A DNA stretch of 64,000 nucleotides from positions 6,971,501-7,035,500 of the forward strand of contig CM060841.1 in assembly GCA_030762175.1 (NCBI GenBank), read 5' to 3'. The DNA comes from Metallyticus violacea (Eukaryota; Arthropoda; Insecta; Mantodea; Metallyticidae). This document shows, piece by piece, positions 13,941 to 25,900 of the stretch (its first letter is position 1; each line of letters opens with the position of its first letter). Position numbers and translations under genes: made by a program. Below the pieces are notes generated by a model. It was not told the origin of the DNA, searched no databases, and was given only the letters and a program-made list of their open reading frames with translations.

Positions 13941-16900
13941 ATAACCATCATCATCAGATTTCGCACTAAAGAAAATCTCACATTAAAATTTGTAGATGGC
14001 ACAGGACATACAGGAAAAAGTAAAGAAAAAAATTGGCAGAAACAGACTCTAACTTACGTGAGTTTGGCAACAACTGATGATTTCAATTCAGATCTTTGCA
14101 GGGCAATGATAACAGCTAATATATGGAAAAGGCTGCATAATCGCACATTCCATAAATTTTTGTAAAAGTACTGTCAAAAATCCATTCCTAGCCAACACTC
14201 TGGAAGACAAATTTGGACACTGAGTATTAGCAAACACTTGCTGCAATTAGGGAGGACATAGAAGATACCACATTTGCGTAGGTATTGAGAAGACAACGAA
14301 TGCTCTCAACAGATATATTTCAAATATAATAACAGCTGATACACTGGATGACATGCCTTCCCCTACACATTTTGTAGCAACCAGAGAGCTTCATAAATTC
14401 AATTGCCAGTCTGTTAACAAAAGTTAGTTATTTCCTGATGGTGTTGAAGAGAGAAGTCCTCTTCACAGACTCTGTTTCCTATATGAGCCTTTTCTCTTCT
14501 TAACCTTACATCATACATTACCTGTTTAGCCCACTTTTCACAGGATCTCAGAAACCATAAGGATGAATTTGTATAAGTCAATATTCTAATCTCCAATATG
14601 AAGAAAACTTTCTGCAATGCAACTTCAAGAAAAAACTTCCAGAAACTCCTCTTTCTCCTCAACCTATTTTAACATGCTGAGCACAGATATAGACAGCTCT
14701 ATATTATGCATAACATTGGGATAACATTGCTGCTATGATAAAAGAGTTTCCTACTGAAAGTATACAGCTTATGGCTTGTCTGCAAAAGGTATTGTTTTGC
14801 AAGATCTTGTTTACATTAAGGTAAATTTTTCATTCTTGTCCTCAACAACAGTGATGCTGGAACGCAAAGTAAATCCTTTGTTAGATCAGCTGTCAAATGT
14901 GCAAGAAGCTGAAGTGAAAATTAGTGCTGCTGAAGAAGTTGGGGACAAAGTAAGGTGCAAGGAGGAGAGTGTAGCTTAGAGGGAGGAAAAAAAAAATGCT
15001 TAATGGTCCATGTGGTAGGCGTTTTGGTTGGGGAAAGTGGAGAAACTCCATAAGTAGGTATAAAAAATGTAAAAAAATATAAGTTTGCTCATACAACATC
15101 TGTGTGAGTGGAAAGGTTATTGTCAGCCTTTAAAAATATTTTAGCATTTTACTTACTTTCCTGCATATTTAAAAAAGTAGTACCTAATTTAATCATTTTG
15201 TAGCCCATTTTAGATGCCCAAAACATAAATATTTTGCTGCTAAAAATTAAAATATAGTGTCTAAATGATTTTTTAACCTATTTTAGGAGCCTAAAATATC
15301 AATTTTTATTAACATTTAAGAGAAATTGAGTCGAAATAGTAACATACACACCACTAAAATTGAATTATTTTTATTAATATTTCGACTCAATTTCTCTTAA
15401 ATGTTAATAATTTACACCACTGTTACAAAAGTTCACTATATTTTATACAATCAATTTTTATGCCTAAAATTTTGAGGTCCAGTTATCACATACTCATGAG
15501 CTTGAAACAAAATTTTTTAACCTCTCTCTCTTTGAGGTTTAGGGGTTACTGTAGGTTATTTTAACACTGTGGCTATTAGATATAATTAATGAAGATGGGT
15601 AGGAAACTATTATATGAACTATTAAAGGGTATTTTACAAGCTTACTTTGTTGAACTGTTAACTATTTAGAACACAAATTAAGCTAAGCTTACCAGCAGCC
15701 ACTTATGTCTTAGTATGTCATCAATATTTATCCTCTTCTCAGGATCAACAGTAAGCATTTGTTTGATAAGCGAAATTGCATCTGCAGAGACATCTTTCCA
15801 CTGAGCATCAGGAAAGCAGTAAGCACCTCTTAAGATTTGTTCCTCAAGTGGCATTTTGCGATCTGAAGAAAATGGCAGGTAGCCACCCAAGCTGAAGGGG
15901 GGAAAAACACCAATATTTGTAAAGCTAAGATGCATATATTCTCACATGTTTCTATCAAATATTTACAAAAGTGAACAGTATTTACAAAAATATATATTTA
16001 TAAAAGTCCATAAAAAGGAAAATTAAATTAAAAAAATTTAGATGTATAACAGCGAATAAGTTCAATAATCATATGCAGTAGGGTGAAGAGATATTTTTTT
16101 TATTTACTTTGGTGGTGTCATTCACAAGATCTGATCAGACCAGGGGAGGCTTTCAGCTAGCACATAAATTTTTATTAACCCATTTATGCCCAATGAGTCA
16201 TTAATGGGTCATATCATATGCAGTAGGGTGAAGAGATATTTTTTTCATTTACTTTGGTGGTGTCATTAACAAGATCTGATCAGACCCGGGGAGGGTTTCA
16301 GCTAGTACATAAATTTTTATTAATCCATTTATGCCCACTGAGTCATTAATGATCCATTTGATTAATCATTTATAAATATATCACTGTATATTTTGATATA
16401 CTTTTTCATTATTGCTACATTAAAGGGACCACATTTTTAAACTTCATACCTATTTTATCATTTATCATTCATGGTAATGCTCTTAATTATCTAGTGAGTC
16501 GATTTGGTTCCGACATGAAATTAAATGTGATATTTAACACTGGTAATTTTTTCTGCTTTCTTTAGTTGACAAATTTCTGTACACATGTCAAGCTCATTTT
16601 ATTTGGACTAAATTTTACATGAATTAAAACATAAGTAGAATACTGTGGATATTTTAATAATGTAACTATAAGGCAGCAATTGTGAAGTGGCTCATGAATG
16701 GCAATTGGGGAAAGTGCACTACAACAAAAGCGAAATATCTGAAAAGCTACATATTGCATTTTTTATCAAGTAAATTCATATCTGGCATAATCTTTATATA
16801 CATTTTGATATTATATGTGTTGTTTATTGTTTCAAGAATGAAAAAAGTGACAACATGTGAAATTCTTGAATCAAGACGTAATTAGGCATTTACTATAAAT

Positions 16901-19900
16901 GAGTGTATTATGCAATGAATAAAAACAATCCATGTCCATCTAAGAAGTGTATGCATGAATTGGGTTATTGTACTCTTCCCAAAAGAAGAATGTTTTGTGA
17001 GGCAAATGAAGATACCCATAAAATTCTGATACCTAAAAGATTATAGAGTAACAGATTTGAGATACTTCTTTTTATATTCATATGTTGCAGATTACACAGA
17101 GTTACTACTTGGAGGTAAATTTGAAAGGCTTGTTATTCAATGAAATCTAAGCTAAGTATTAGTTTTGTCAAATATATATCAGCGATAAATCAGATGTCAC
17201 TGATATCTTCTCTATCTCATTGGAACTTTCATTGTGTTAATTTGTCATGCATCTAATGCAAAATATCCAAGTTTGTTGCCCTGGAATCAGTTTTGTCCTT
17301 GTTTTTTAATAATTTTTCTTCTTCTTACAAACTGCTGTTGCAGTTTTCTCAATACAATCTGAAAGGAATTGGAGCGTAAGAGATTGCCTACAAAAAATGC
17401 TCACTAGCTTCATTATCCAACATGAAATCCATCAGAAGTACAACCATTCATTTGACAGCTCAAACAATATATCTGGTGTGAGATGCAAAGACTGTTGTAG
17501 TTACAGTTATTTGAAACGAATGTGTGTTCATTATGTAGAGAATGTGCAAAGATATTCTTCTGCTGAAAAGAAGGTAACTGTTCAAAATGAATATGAGTTC
17601 ATTATGTAGAGAATGTGCAAAGATATTCTTCTGCTGAAAAGAAGGTCTGTTTAAATTATATATATGGGAGAATGGATAAAACATACTAGAAAATAGCAAT
17701 ATACAGAATTGGAATCAGGACTATTTCTGTTATATTCTGGTTGCTGCATGTGGTATGAGCAAACTTGGATTCTAGCAAAAATGACAGTATCATCTTCTTC
17801 TCCTTCTTCTTCAGATGTATTTTTTGAAGAAGTTTTGTACAGAAGAATGTCAATAGGTCTTCATCACCACTGAAAGGTAAGTCTCTGTAAATTTTAATAA
17901 AAAAACTCTCAAAGTGAAAATGTTCCCTTGTGAGATTTTTGTTGTTTTTGGTGCATTAGTGAAAAAGAAATGACTTGTTTCTCATAGTATGTTACATTAG
18001 CTCTTCTTTCTCTTCCTTCATTTTAATGGGCCTACACAAAATGTCATAGAGGTAAAACAATTTATTTAGATTTATAACAGGGCATGGTAAATACAGTTAC
18101 TGATGCAAAATTGTTCTATTGGTTTCTGGTATTATACTGTAAGAGTAGGCTGAAAGTGATTCTCTTATTATTCAGATCATTTTTTTCTACTTCTGTTGCC
18201 TTTTAGGTCTCTACTTAACCACTTCAATAAAGTTTATATATTCACTACTATAGAGCATTCAGGATTAAGAAAAAACTACAAGTCTACTTCTAAAGGCATC
18301 ACCCCTTAATTTAGCAAATATATATAATTATTAAGTCCCATAAAATTGAGCTGGTTTCTTATGGCAAAATACATTGTTAATGCCATACATTATTAAAGTA
18401 GACCTTCATTGCCATATCATTGTTTCTATCATATAAAAGAAGAAACTTCGGTTCATTGCAGGAACAGAACAGGTGAGTTACCAAAGCAAGCCACACTTGC
18501 ATACTATACTGAATCCTATTGACAAGAGTTTCTGAAGTGTTTCTATTTATTTGCAAATATTCTTATAAAATTTTTCTGCAGTAATTGCATTCATTTGTGT
18601 ATTTTCATTTCTTAGTTTTATTTTTAATTTATGATGGAAGAGAAAATGTAAGGTGCTTAGGAGAAAAATGGCACTAAATGCATTTTAATATATAAAAACA
18701 AAACATCTGGGTTTGGTAGCAAATGAAGCAATAACAGCTTAGGAATTTGAGATTTTTATATAAAATAAAAAAGGATGCTGCCAAAGGGCAACTGCAAAGT
18801 GTAACAAGCAGGAAAGAAGGTAGGAAGTTTGCAATAATTTCAGACAAGTTAAATAAGATGATTTTGTTAGAAGTGTAATAAAGCGCATGTTCATGAATTG
18901 TAATTTAGAAAGCAACCATCAACTCTAAACAAGGTTTTGCTTTCTGTAATTACTGATCCTGAACTGCCAGGCTTTATGACATCCATATTACACTTCTGCT
19001 CCAGAAAATTAACTTTTCATATGATAGACAAGGAAATAGAGCAATGTTAATAGAGAGAGAAGATATTGTGTCTTGGCAGCGGCACCAAACATTGTTTTCA
19101 CTGAAACTTGGATTAACTGTCACCATGCCTAAGGAATGGGAGAACAAAACAAACGTTTTCTTGCTGAGCTTTCAACGAAATTATCTCAAATAGTGAGCAT
19201 GTACTTTTAATGTCTTAATTGTATTATAAACACAAAGTGTATGACTGAGGAATATGTGAGGCTATCTGGCAACTGTGGCCTAAGACTTGTAGTCTTTTCT
19301 TGACCCTGCATACCAAGGAATGAATGATATTTTCTCTGCATAATCCTAGGTCACCTAGTCAACTTAGTTCTGACCTGAGATAAGAGTAAATCCCACACAT
19401 GGGCAGTTTGAACTGAATTGAGTATGTACAATTTATGTAGCATGTACATGATCATTGGGTTAACACAACCACAATGACAAAGGAGCCTAAAATGAATATT
19501 TTGAGATAGCTGAATACCCACTGAAGAATCCACAAGATTTTGAATTTGCAGGTAAAGCCTGTACATGCAATTAAGTGAGCTTTTAGGAAATGAAACATCT
19601 ATGGAAAAGAAGGAACTGGTTGCTAGAGCCCAATCTGTCTATCATGTTTTAACAACATAGTACAGATTTTGAGTGCGTGCAAAAGGTTTTCTCACACATT
19701 GTTATATTCCATTTTTCGAGGTTGGTGCTCCCCATCTCATACATTTGATTTGAGTAAAATAATGTGTTATGAAAAATAAAATAGCTCCTCATTTATGATA
19801 GTAAGCTTCACAGATCTTGTATAGTCTTCAGTAGGAATTTCCAACCACAGGCCCCTATCACAAGATAATATCTTTGAATTCTACTATGATCTCTTTACAC

Positions 19901-22900
19901 AGACACTGATAATTGAAGACATGTATAACTTCTTTGGTATAGCTAAAATAAATCTTATAATGGAAAACAAATTCTGTTAATACATAAAAGCTTTAAGCCT
20001 GACTTTCACTGAGTGAACATTACATAATTAAACTAGTAAATATAGAGAGATGGAAACATACCACACAAATAATATAACACCCATGCTCCAAATATCAACT
20101 TGCATAGTGTATTCTCCAGCTCCATGATACTTCAGGATTTCAGGTGCCACATATATTGGTGTGCCACAGTAAGTCTTCAGGATACTCTGAGAATCTACAA
20201 ACTTCGATAAACTAAAATCTGACACTTTCACCAAAGTACGTGTCTCGTTAGATGAGAGCAAGATATTCTCTGGCTGTAATATGAAAACACAGTATTTTGA
20301 AGAAGCATAAGCTTGAAAGATGCACATTTTTATTTTATCCATCTACTCTCACATCATTAGCCTAGTAGAATTAAAGTAATGAATTAAGATCTTTAGCTAT
20401 CTACAGAGCTATTTGATAAGTTTGTGTAAAAATGAAGTAGACATAACATTTTTGGAAAAATATTGTTTTATTTCTCAACATAATCTCCCTTCAAATCTAT
20501 ACTTATTCCAGCAATTTTAAAGTTTCTTTATACCATAAAATGCAATTTCTTCAGCTCAGTAAAATATGCACATTTGATTTAGCAAGAAACTCTTTATTTG
20601 ATGTGAATTTTTCCTACTAGAAACTTTTTCACATTGCAGAGCAGGAGGTAGTTCAAGGGAGTCAAATCCACAGAGTAGGAGGGATGAGAAAGGATTTCAT
20701 GATGGAACAGGACCTTTTCCTTCACCAAATTCCTTCTTTCATTGCTCCAGTAGCACAGCATAATATTTGCTTGTTATAGTTTTGCCCTTTTCCAAAAATA
20801 AATCAACATTAAATGCCAATCTCAAAACACAGTTGCCACTATCTTCCCAGATGAGGACAATGTTTTTATCCACTTCAGATTTCTCCAGTTGCAACCCAAT
20901 GTTTTCACTGCTCCTTCATTTCTGATATGTAGTGGTGGATTCATGTTAAGGGGAGTTTTTTTGATTCCCTTGATTTAGCAAGGGAAAAAAACATTTAAAA
21001 AGTTCACTCACCAGCCGTTCATCCAACAAAAAATTTCAAAAATTTTTCAAATAGTATATCATCTCAGCACCTCAAAACCAATACAGTGTAAAAAAATTAT
21101 TTAAATTAAACAAAACAAATTCCATGCCCAAAGAGAAAAAATGTTATATTTACCACATTAATTGTAAGGATTGTGAAAAAATCTACGTAGGAAAAACAAG
21201 GAGAAGTATAGGCATTAGGTTGAAGGAACATTGTAGAAACATCTGTTACAAACAAATAGATAAATCAGTTGTGGCAGCACTTTTTTGGAATGAAAACTAT
21301 GGAATAGAAAAAAGTTATTGAAAACTGTTCAAAACCAAAAGAATTAAATGTATGGGAAAGGATTTATATAAAAAAAAACATGAGCAAAAGCTTATGAGCT
21401 TCGACATCCCGGAAGCAGACAGCTCTATCCAAGTTTATCACAAGACCACCAGTCAGTCAATCCAGATACCTACCTATCCAACTTCTAGGAATGATCCAAC
21501 AATCATTTAACAGATGAGGAAGTGGACAAGTGTTTCATGAAACATGTACAGAGTAAATCTCATTTAAATGAAACCATAAAGAATGTTGTAAATATTTTGA
21601 TTTTTTTGTTGATTTGATTTATTTACAGACACTCTTTAACATCTCATGTCATCAGTGTCCAATTCAATTCAGGGAGTGAAACGGCCGACAAATTTTGCTC
21701 AGAGGCCTCTTCTATCAGGCTTGAGGTTCTTTTTTGTGCCGTAAATATACATCACCGGACCCACAGCTTTACTTTACTTTCGAAGGAAGTCATATTTGAC
21801 AGGTTAGCATTTGCAGAGCTATAAGAGAACTTCAGTTGGGAACTCTCTTTCTTTGAGAAAATTGCATTCAGTACTGCAAGTTTCTCTTACTGTGTGTTTG
21901 ATTAAAGTCCGAGACTTGAACTCCCCATAGTTGCCGATACTTTTAGAGGTGCAAAATGATGATAGCCGATGTACCTTGCACCTTTTCCGGGCTGACTCCC
22001 TAGTGTTGAGGAGTCTGGTTCTGGGAAGCTCCTGGCCACTATACATCTCCCTGTATACCTGTTGTCTGCTGACATGACAATATGAGTATGTTATGAGTCA
22101 GATGGGTGATGGATCAGGGATGGGACTGTGTACTAACCAGCTGGGATGTCTAGCATAGAGTGCATATGCTTTTTGCATTGGTCTCCTTATGGTGTTGTTA
22201 ATGACTCAAGGCCAGAAGTTTCAAGCAGGAAAACTGTTGGGAACATAAAATCAGTACCAAAAATTCTCTTTAAGGTGATGTTTTGCACCTTTTCCAAAAA
22301 AGCAATGTAGGATGGAGCTGTGTAACCCCAAAACTTGCTAACATACATTATTGCCAATAATGGCCTTTTAAATTTGCAATTTAATGCAAATTGGAATGTT
22401 TAAAAATTGCTAAAATAAGAAGGCCATCAACATACTGATAAGTAAACATACTGTGTCTTGTATGAAAATCTGACATGTAACAGAAAAGAATGTTGGTGAC
22501 AACATACTCCTTCTGGTAATCCCATCTGTCACTCGAGTGTTCGATCTTCGACCTCAACTTTTGACAAAGAACATGCAGCTTGAGAGAAAATTATGGATTA
22601 ACTCCATGCATGCAGCAGCCCAGCTCGCATGAACTAATAAATAAGCTCTGCATGCCAGTGCTAGGGGATACTTTCTCAATGTCTAGCAGCACAACAGCAG
22701 AGAACATGTGCTGCCTGAATTTCAATGTGGTCTTCCACACCACTCTTAGTAACTGGAGTGGTTGAGTGCTGCAGAATCAGCTCAGTTAACAGCAGCCCTA
22801 GTCTGGCCAATACTGTTCGTTTGAACACTTTGGACACCGTGTGGAGCACGTAGGTTGGCTGACAGTTGAAGGGTGGACTGGGTCCTTCCCTTTTTTCAAA

Positions 22901-25900
22901 ATGCAAACAATTTCAGCTTTTTCCATGCTTCTGGAAAATAATAAAGATTAATGCATGAATTGAATATTTTTGTAAGGTGGAGTATAGGCCGCTTTGGGAG
23001 TCAGTTAATAATGCAGAGAATGGGCCAGAGTTGCCGTTGCTGTCAGTTTTGACACCTATGAGGCAGTGGACGGGACACTGTCACACGTGGCATTCAAAGT
23101 GCTGATGAAGTGTGCAAAGAAGTGGGAGGAGTCGTAAGTGTTTTTGATATGGTGGAGGGAAGCAAGGAAGAGGGGTGAAGATAATACAACAGCCAAAACC
23201 ATGCCGAAGCTCTGACAGCATGTGGAACGTATGAGCATATTCTGTGCACGTAAACAATGATAGTAATGAGCAACAGAATGTGTTGAATGCGAAAAATTCA
23301 TTTTGCATGAAAAGAAAAGAAGCAAATATCAGTCAACAACCTTTATCAAAGAAAGTGTCAAATGTTTTTATTTTTGTTCATTTGTTTTATTTACGGAAGC
23401 TCTTTAACTTCTCAGGTCATCAGCACCCCATTCAATTCTGGATGTGAAACGACTGATAAAGAGACATTTGCTTTCAGCCTTGAGGTTCTTTTACATGCCA
23501 TAAATCTACAACATGGGATCCTCGGCTTTACTTCCCTTCCGAAGGAATCATACTTAGGATTAAAAAAATCTATCAACCCTGGCCGATATTGAGCCTGGAT
23601 CTTGGGTTTATGAGGCAAGTATAGTTACCACCAGGACCGACAACAAAATGTAAAATATGTACACGGTAACGTGCAAATTGACGCAAAATTAAGTTTTTGC
23701 TTATATATTGGCTTTATTTATTATTATATACGATTTATACACTTCCCATATCTTCACTTCCCTACAACCATCATTTGTTAAACCGGGTTCCTCTAAATAT
23801 GATGAATCCAGGTTCTACTGTAGTTATTTTACACTATAACTTTTATATATTGTTTCTTTTATGAACATACATGTCCGGTTTGTAACAGAATTCAAGTTCA
23901 CATATGAATCAAGTTTTGTGACTTTGCATTTCCGTGAGGCCAAAGCAATACTTAGATATTTTACTGTGCTTGATAACTTTTTCAGCTCTGTACAAATAAC
24001 AATGTCAAACTAAAATATTTTTACCAGGCTATTTATCCAAACAAGCATATATATTAATCAGAAATTAAGAAACATATTAAACATACACATGATTTCCTGA
24101 AAGGTGTTAAGTTATAGATCTTAAAAGAACATATTTTTCAAACATTAAAAACAGTAAATGTTTATCCAGGCAAAACTTATATTAAATATTAACATACAAG
24201 AATGTTTTTCACTATTGTTAGTGACAAAGTTTAATGTAGAACTTTGCTTCTTCAGGAAGATAATCCAACCTAGATCGCAGAGTTTTCTTCTTTTCAACAG
24301 TGATGCTATTTTGGCTTTGTTGGATAGGAATTTCCACTTTCTGTACATCTATGATTGATTTTCCTTTTTTCCAAACTTGAAATGCTTTGTAATCTTTGAT
24401 ATCGGAGAAAGGTTGCTTCATTACAAAAATTTTTCCAGGACATGTCACATCTACACAAAAAGAGGGGAGTTTTGTAACAATCCCTTTGTTTGTTGAAATT
24501 AAGGAATCAGCAACAGGTCACAACCCGAAGATATTGTTTGCTTCCATGATTTAATTTTAAACATACTCTGGTTTTTTTTAGTAACTACATTTTCAAGACA
24601 TGCTGAAAGATTAGTCATTTGTTTTTCCACATGAGCAAAATCTCCATCTTTTAACAGCTCAACTGATGTCAATTAAAAAATTTCAGAATCAGTAAGATTA
24701 GGGACAGAAGTTACTTGCTGCAAATCCATTTAAATAGCAGATACTTCACTTTCTGGCATTTGAGCAAGATCAAGTTTTCATCTTATTCATTTTCTGCCTT
24801 AAGTTGATGTAATACTAAGTTCTATTTTGCAGCTACACTCCAAGGACTTTTTCCACTTGCATTGCAGTACTTGCAAGTTTTACATAAATCCACCACTGGG
24901 CAAAATTTCAGTTCAGGAAAATATTTCTTAAAAACTTTCTTATAGAATTTATATCCCACCTTGTTATCTGGAAACTTTCATCTATCCCATTTGTAACACT
25001 GTACATTGCAGTAATCTGGCATCTATTGGTATCTTCACACCCATTACTTCATTTTGGCACCTCTGGACCTCTCCGGGGTTACATAAGAAATTTTTTTGAT
25101 TTTTCAGATTTTGCTTACAGAACTTCATTAAGACATGGAATTTGGAATCATTGTCAAGTTCTCCATATTCAAATTTCAATTTACATATTTTCTGCAAGAA
25201 TGAAATTATTAAGATGTTAAATGTAACCAAATATTAACCAATTCCTAACATTTGTAAATGGAATATGGCAAATATTTGAACATTTTTTATAAAATAAAAG
25301 GACAATTTAGAAATTTGTTATTATCTACTCATTAATATCTACTTTTTCTTAAAGGGATTTTGTAAAAAGCCTGTTTATGATGATTTTGCTAAAATTGAAC
25401 AAAAATAACATTATAAAAGGGGAATTTATCAAAAATGGGTTTGTTAAATTAAAGTTCCACTATAACTAAATAAATGTTGTTGATACCTTTAAGTCTCTAT
25501 GAGTTATACCATTGGCATGCAGATATTTAACAGCCTGCACAATTTGGTAAAATATTAGCTTTGCAATAGGCTCACTAAGTCGCTTAATTTTCGTTATACG
25601 ATCAAACAGCTCTCCTCCTTCCATCAGTTCCAAAATAATATACACAGCATCTGGAGTATCAATAACATCCTCTACGTTAATGATGCAAGGCTGAAAAGTA
25701 AATTAAGATACATGAACAAGCAACAATAACACTAACTCTTACTATATAAAATGTTTAGATAAGTTCTATAACTACTATGAATGCACTGAAGAATGGGATT
25801 CACTCTTTCACACTAGTGATGTGTGGTTAATAAACACAATAATACAACAAACATTTTTAAATAATAATAGTCATAGCCAATTTGCAAGCAAGTAAGTGAT

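Larger units (their letters stand above)
6784..15692 (-). other. CHK2 intron 7 (8.9 kb)
   Basis: Holds, left to right: a poly-T run near 7185, an inverted Penelope-like element, a pogo-like remnant, a mariner with a SINE inside it, a family B SINE, a tandem duplication, a decayed hAT-like transposon and a perfect inverted repeat. About 11830-12955 shows nothing recognisable. Confidence 0.8.
15892..20061 (-). other. CHK2 intron 6 (4.2 kb)
   Basis: Holds the 145-bp duplication at 16.07-16.36 kb, the 71-bp duplication at 17.5 kb and a possible IS630-type transposase remnant near 19.0-19.2 kb. Nothing is recognised in about 17650-19000 and 19210-20060. Confidence 0.7.
20274..25486 (-). other. 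CHK2 intron 5 (5.2 kb)
   Basis: Almost wholly transposon-derived: mariner remnant, Penelope fragment, family B SINE, pogo-like element split by a Jockey-like LINE and another SINE, then an unclassified protein remnant. Confidence 0.8.

Noticed and set aside
19351..19566. Minus-strand 71-codon frame at 19.4-19.6 kb as a CHK2 exon
   Set aside because: CHK2 exons 6 and 7 already join in phase with no missing residues, and the frame has no similarity to the kinase.
23056..23372. Short frame starting [16 protein letters not shown] near 23308, like a pogo transposase N-terminus
   Set aside because: It points toward the element's near terminal repeat, leaving no room for a transposase. Coincidental.
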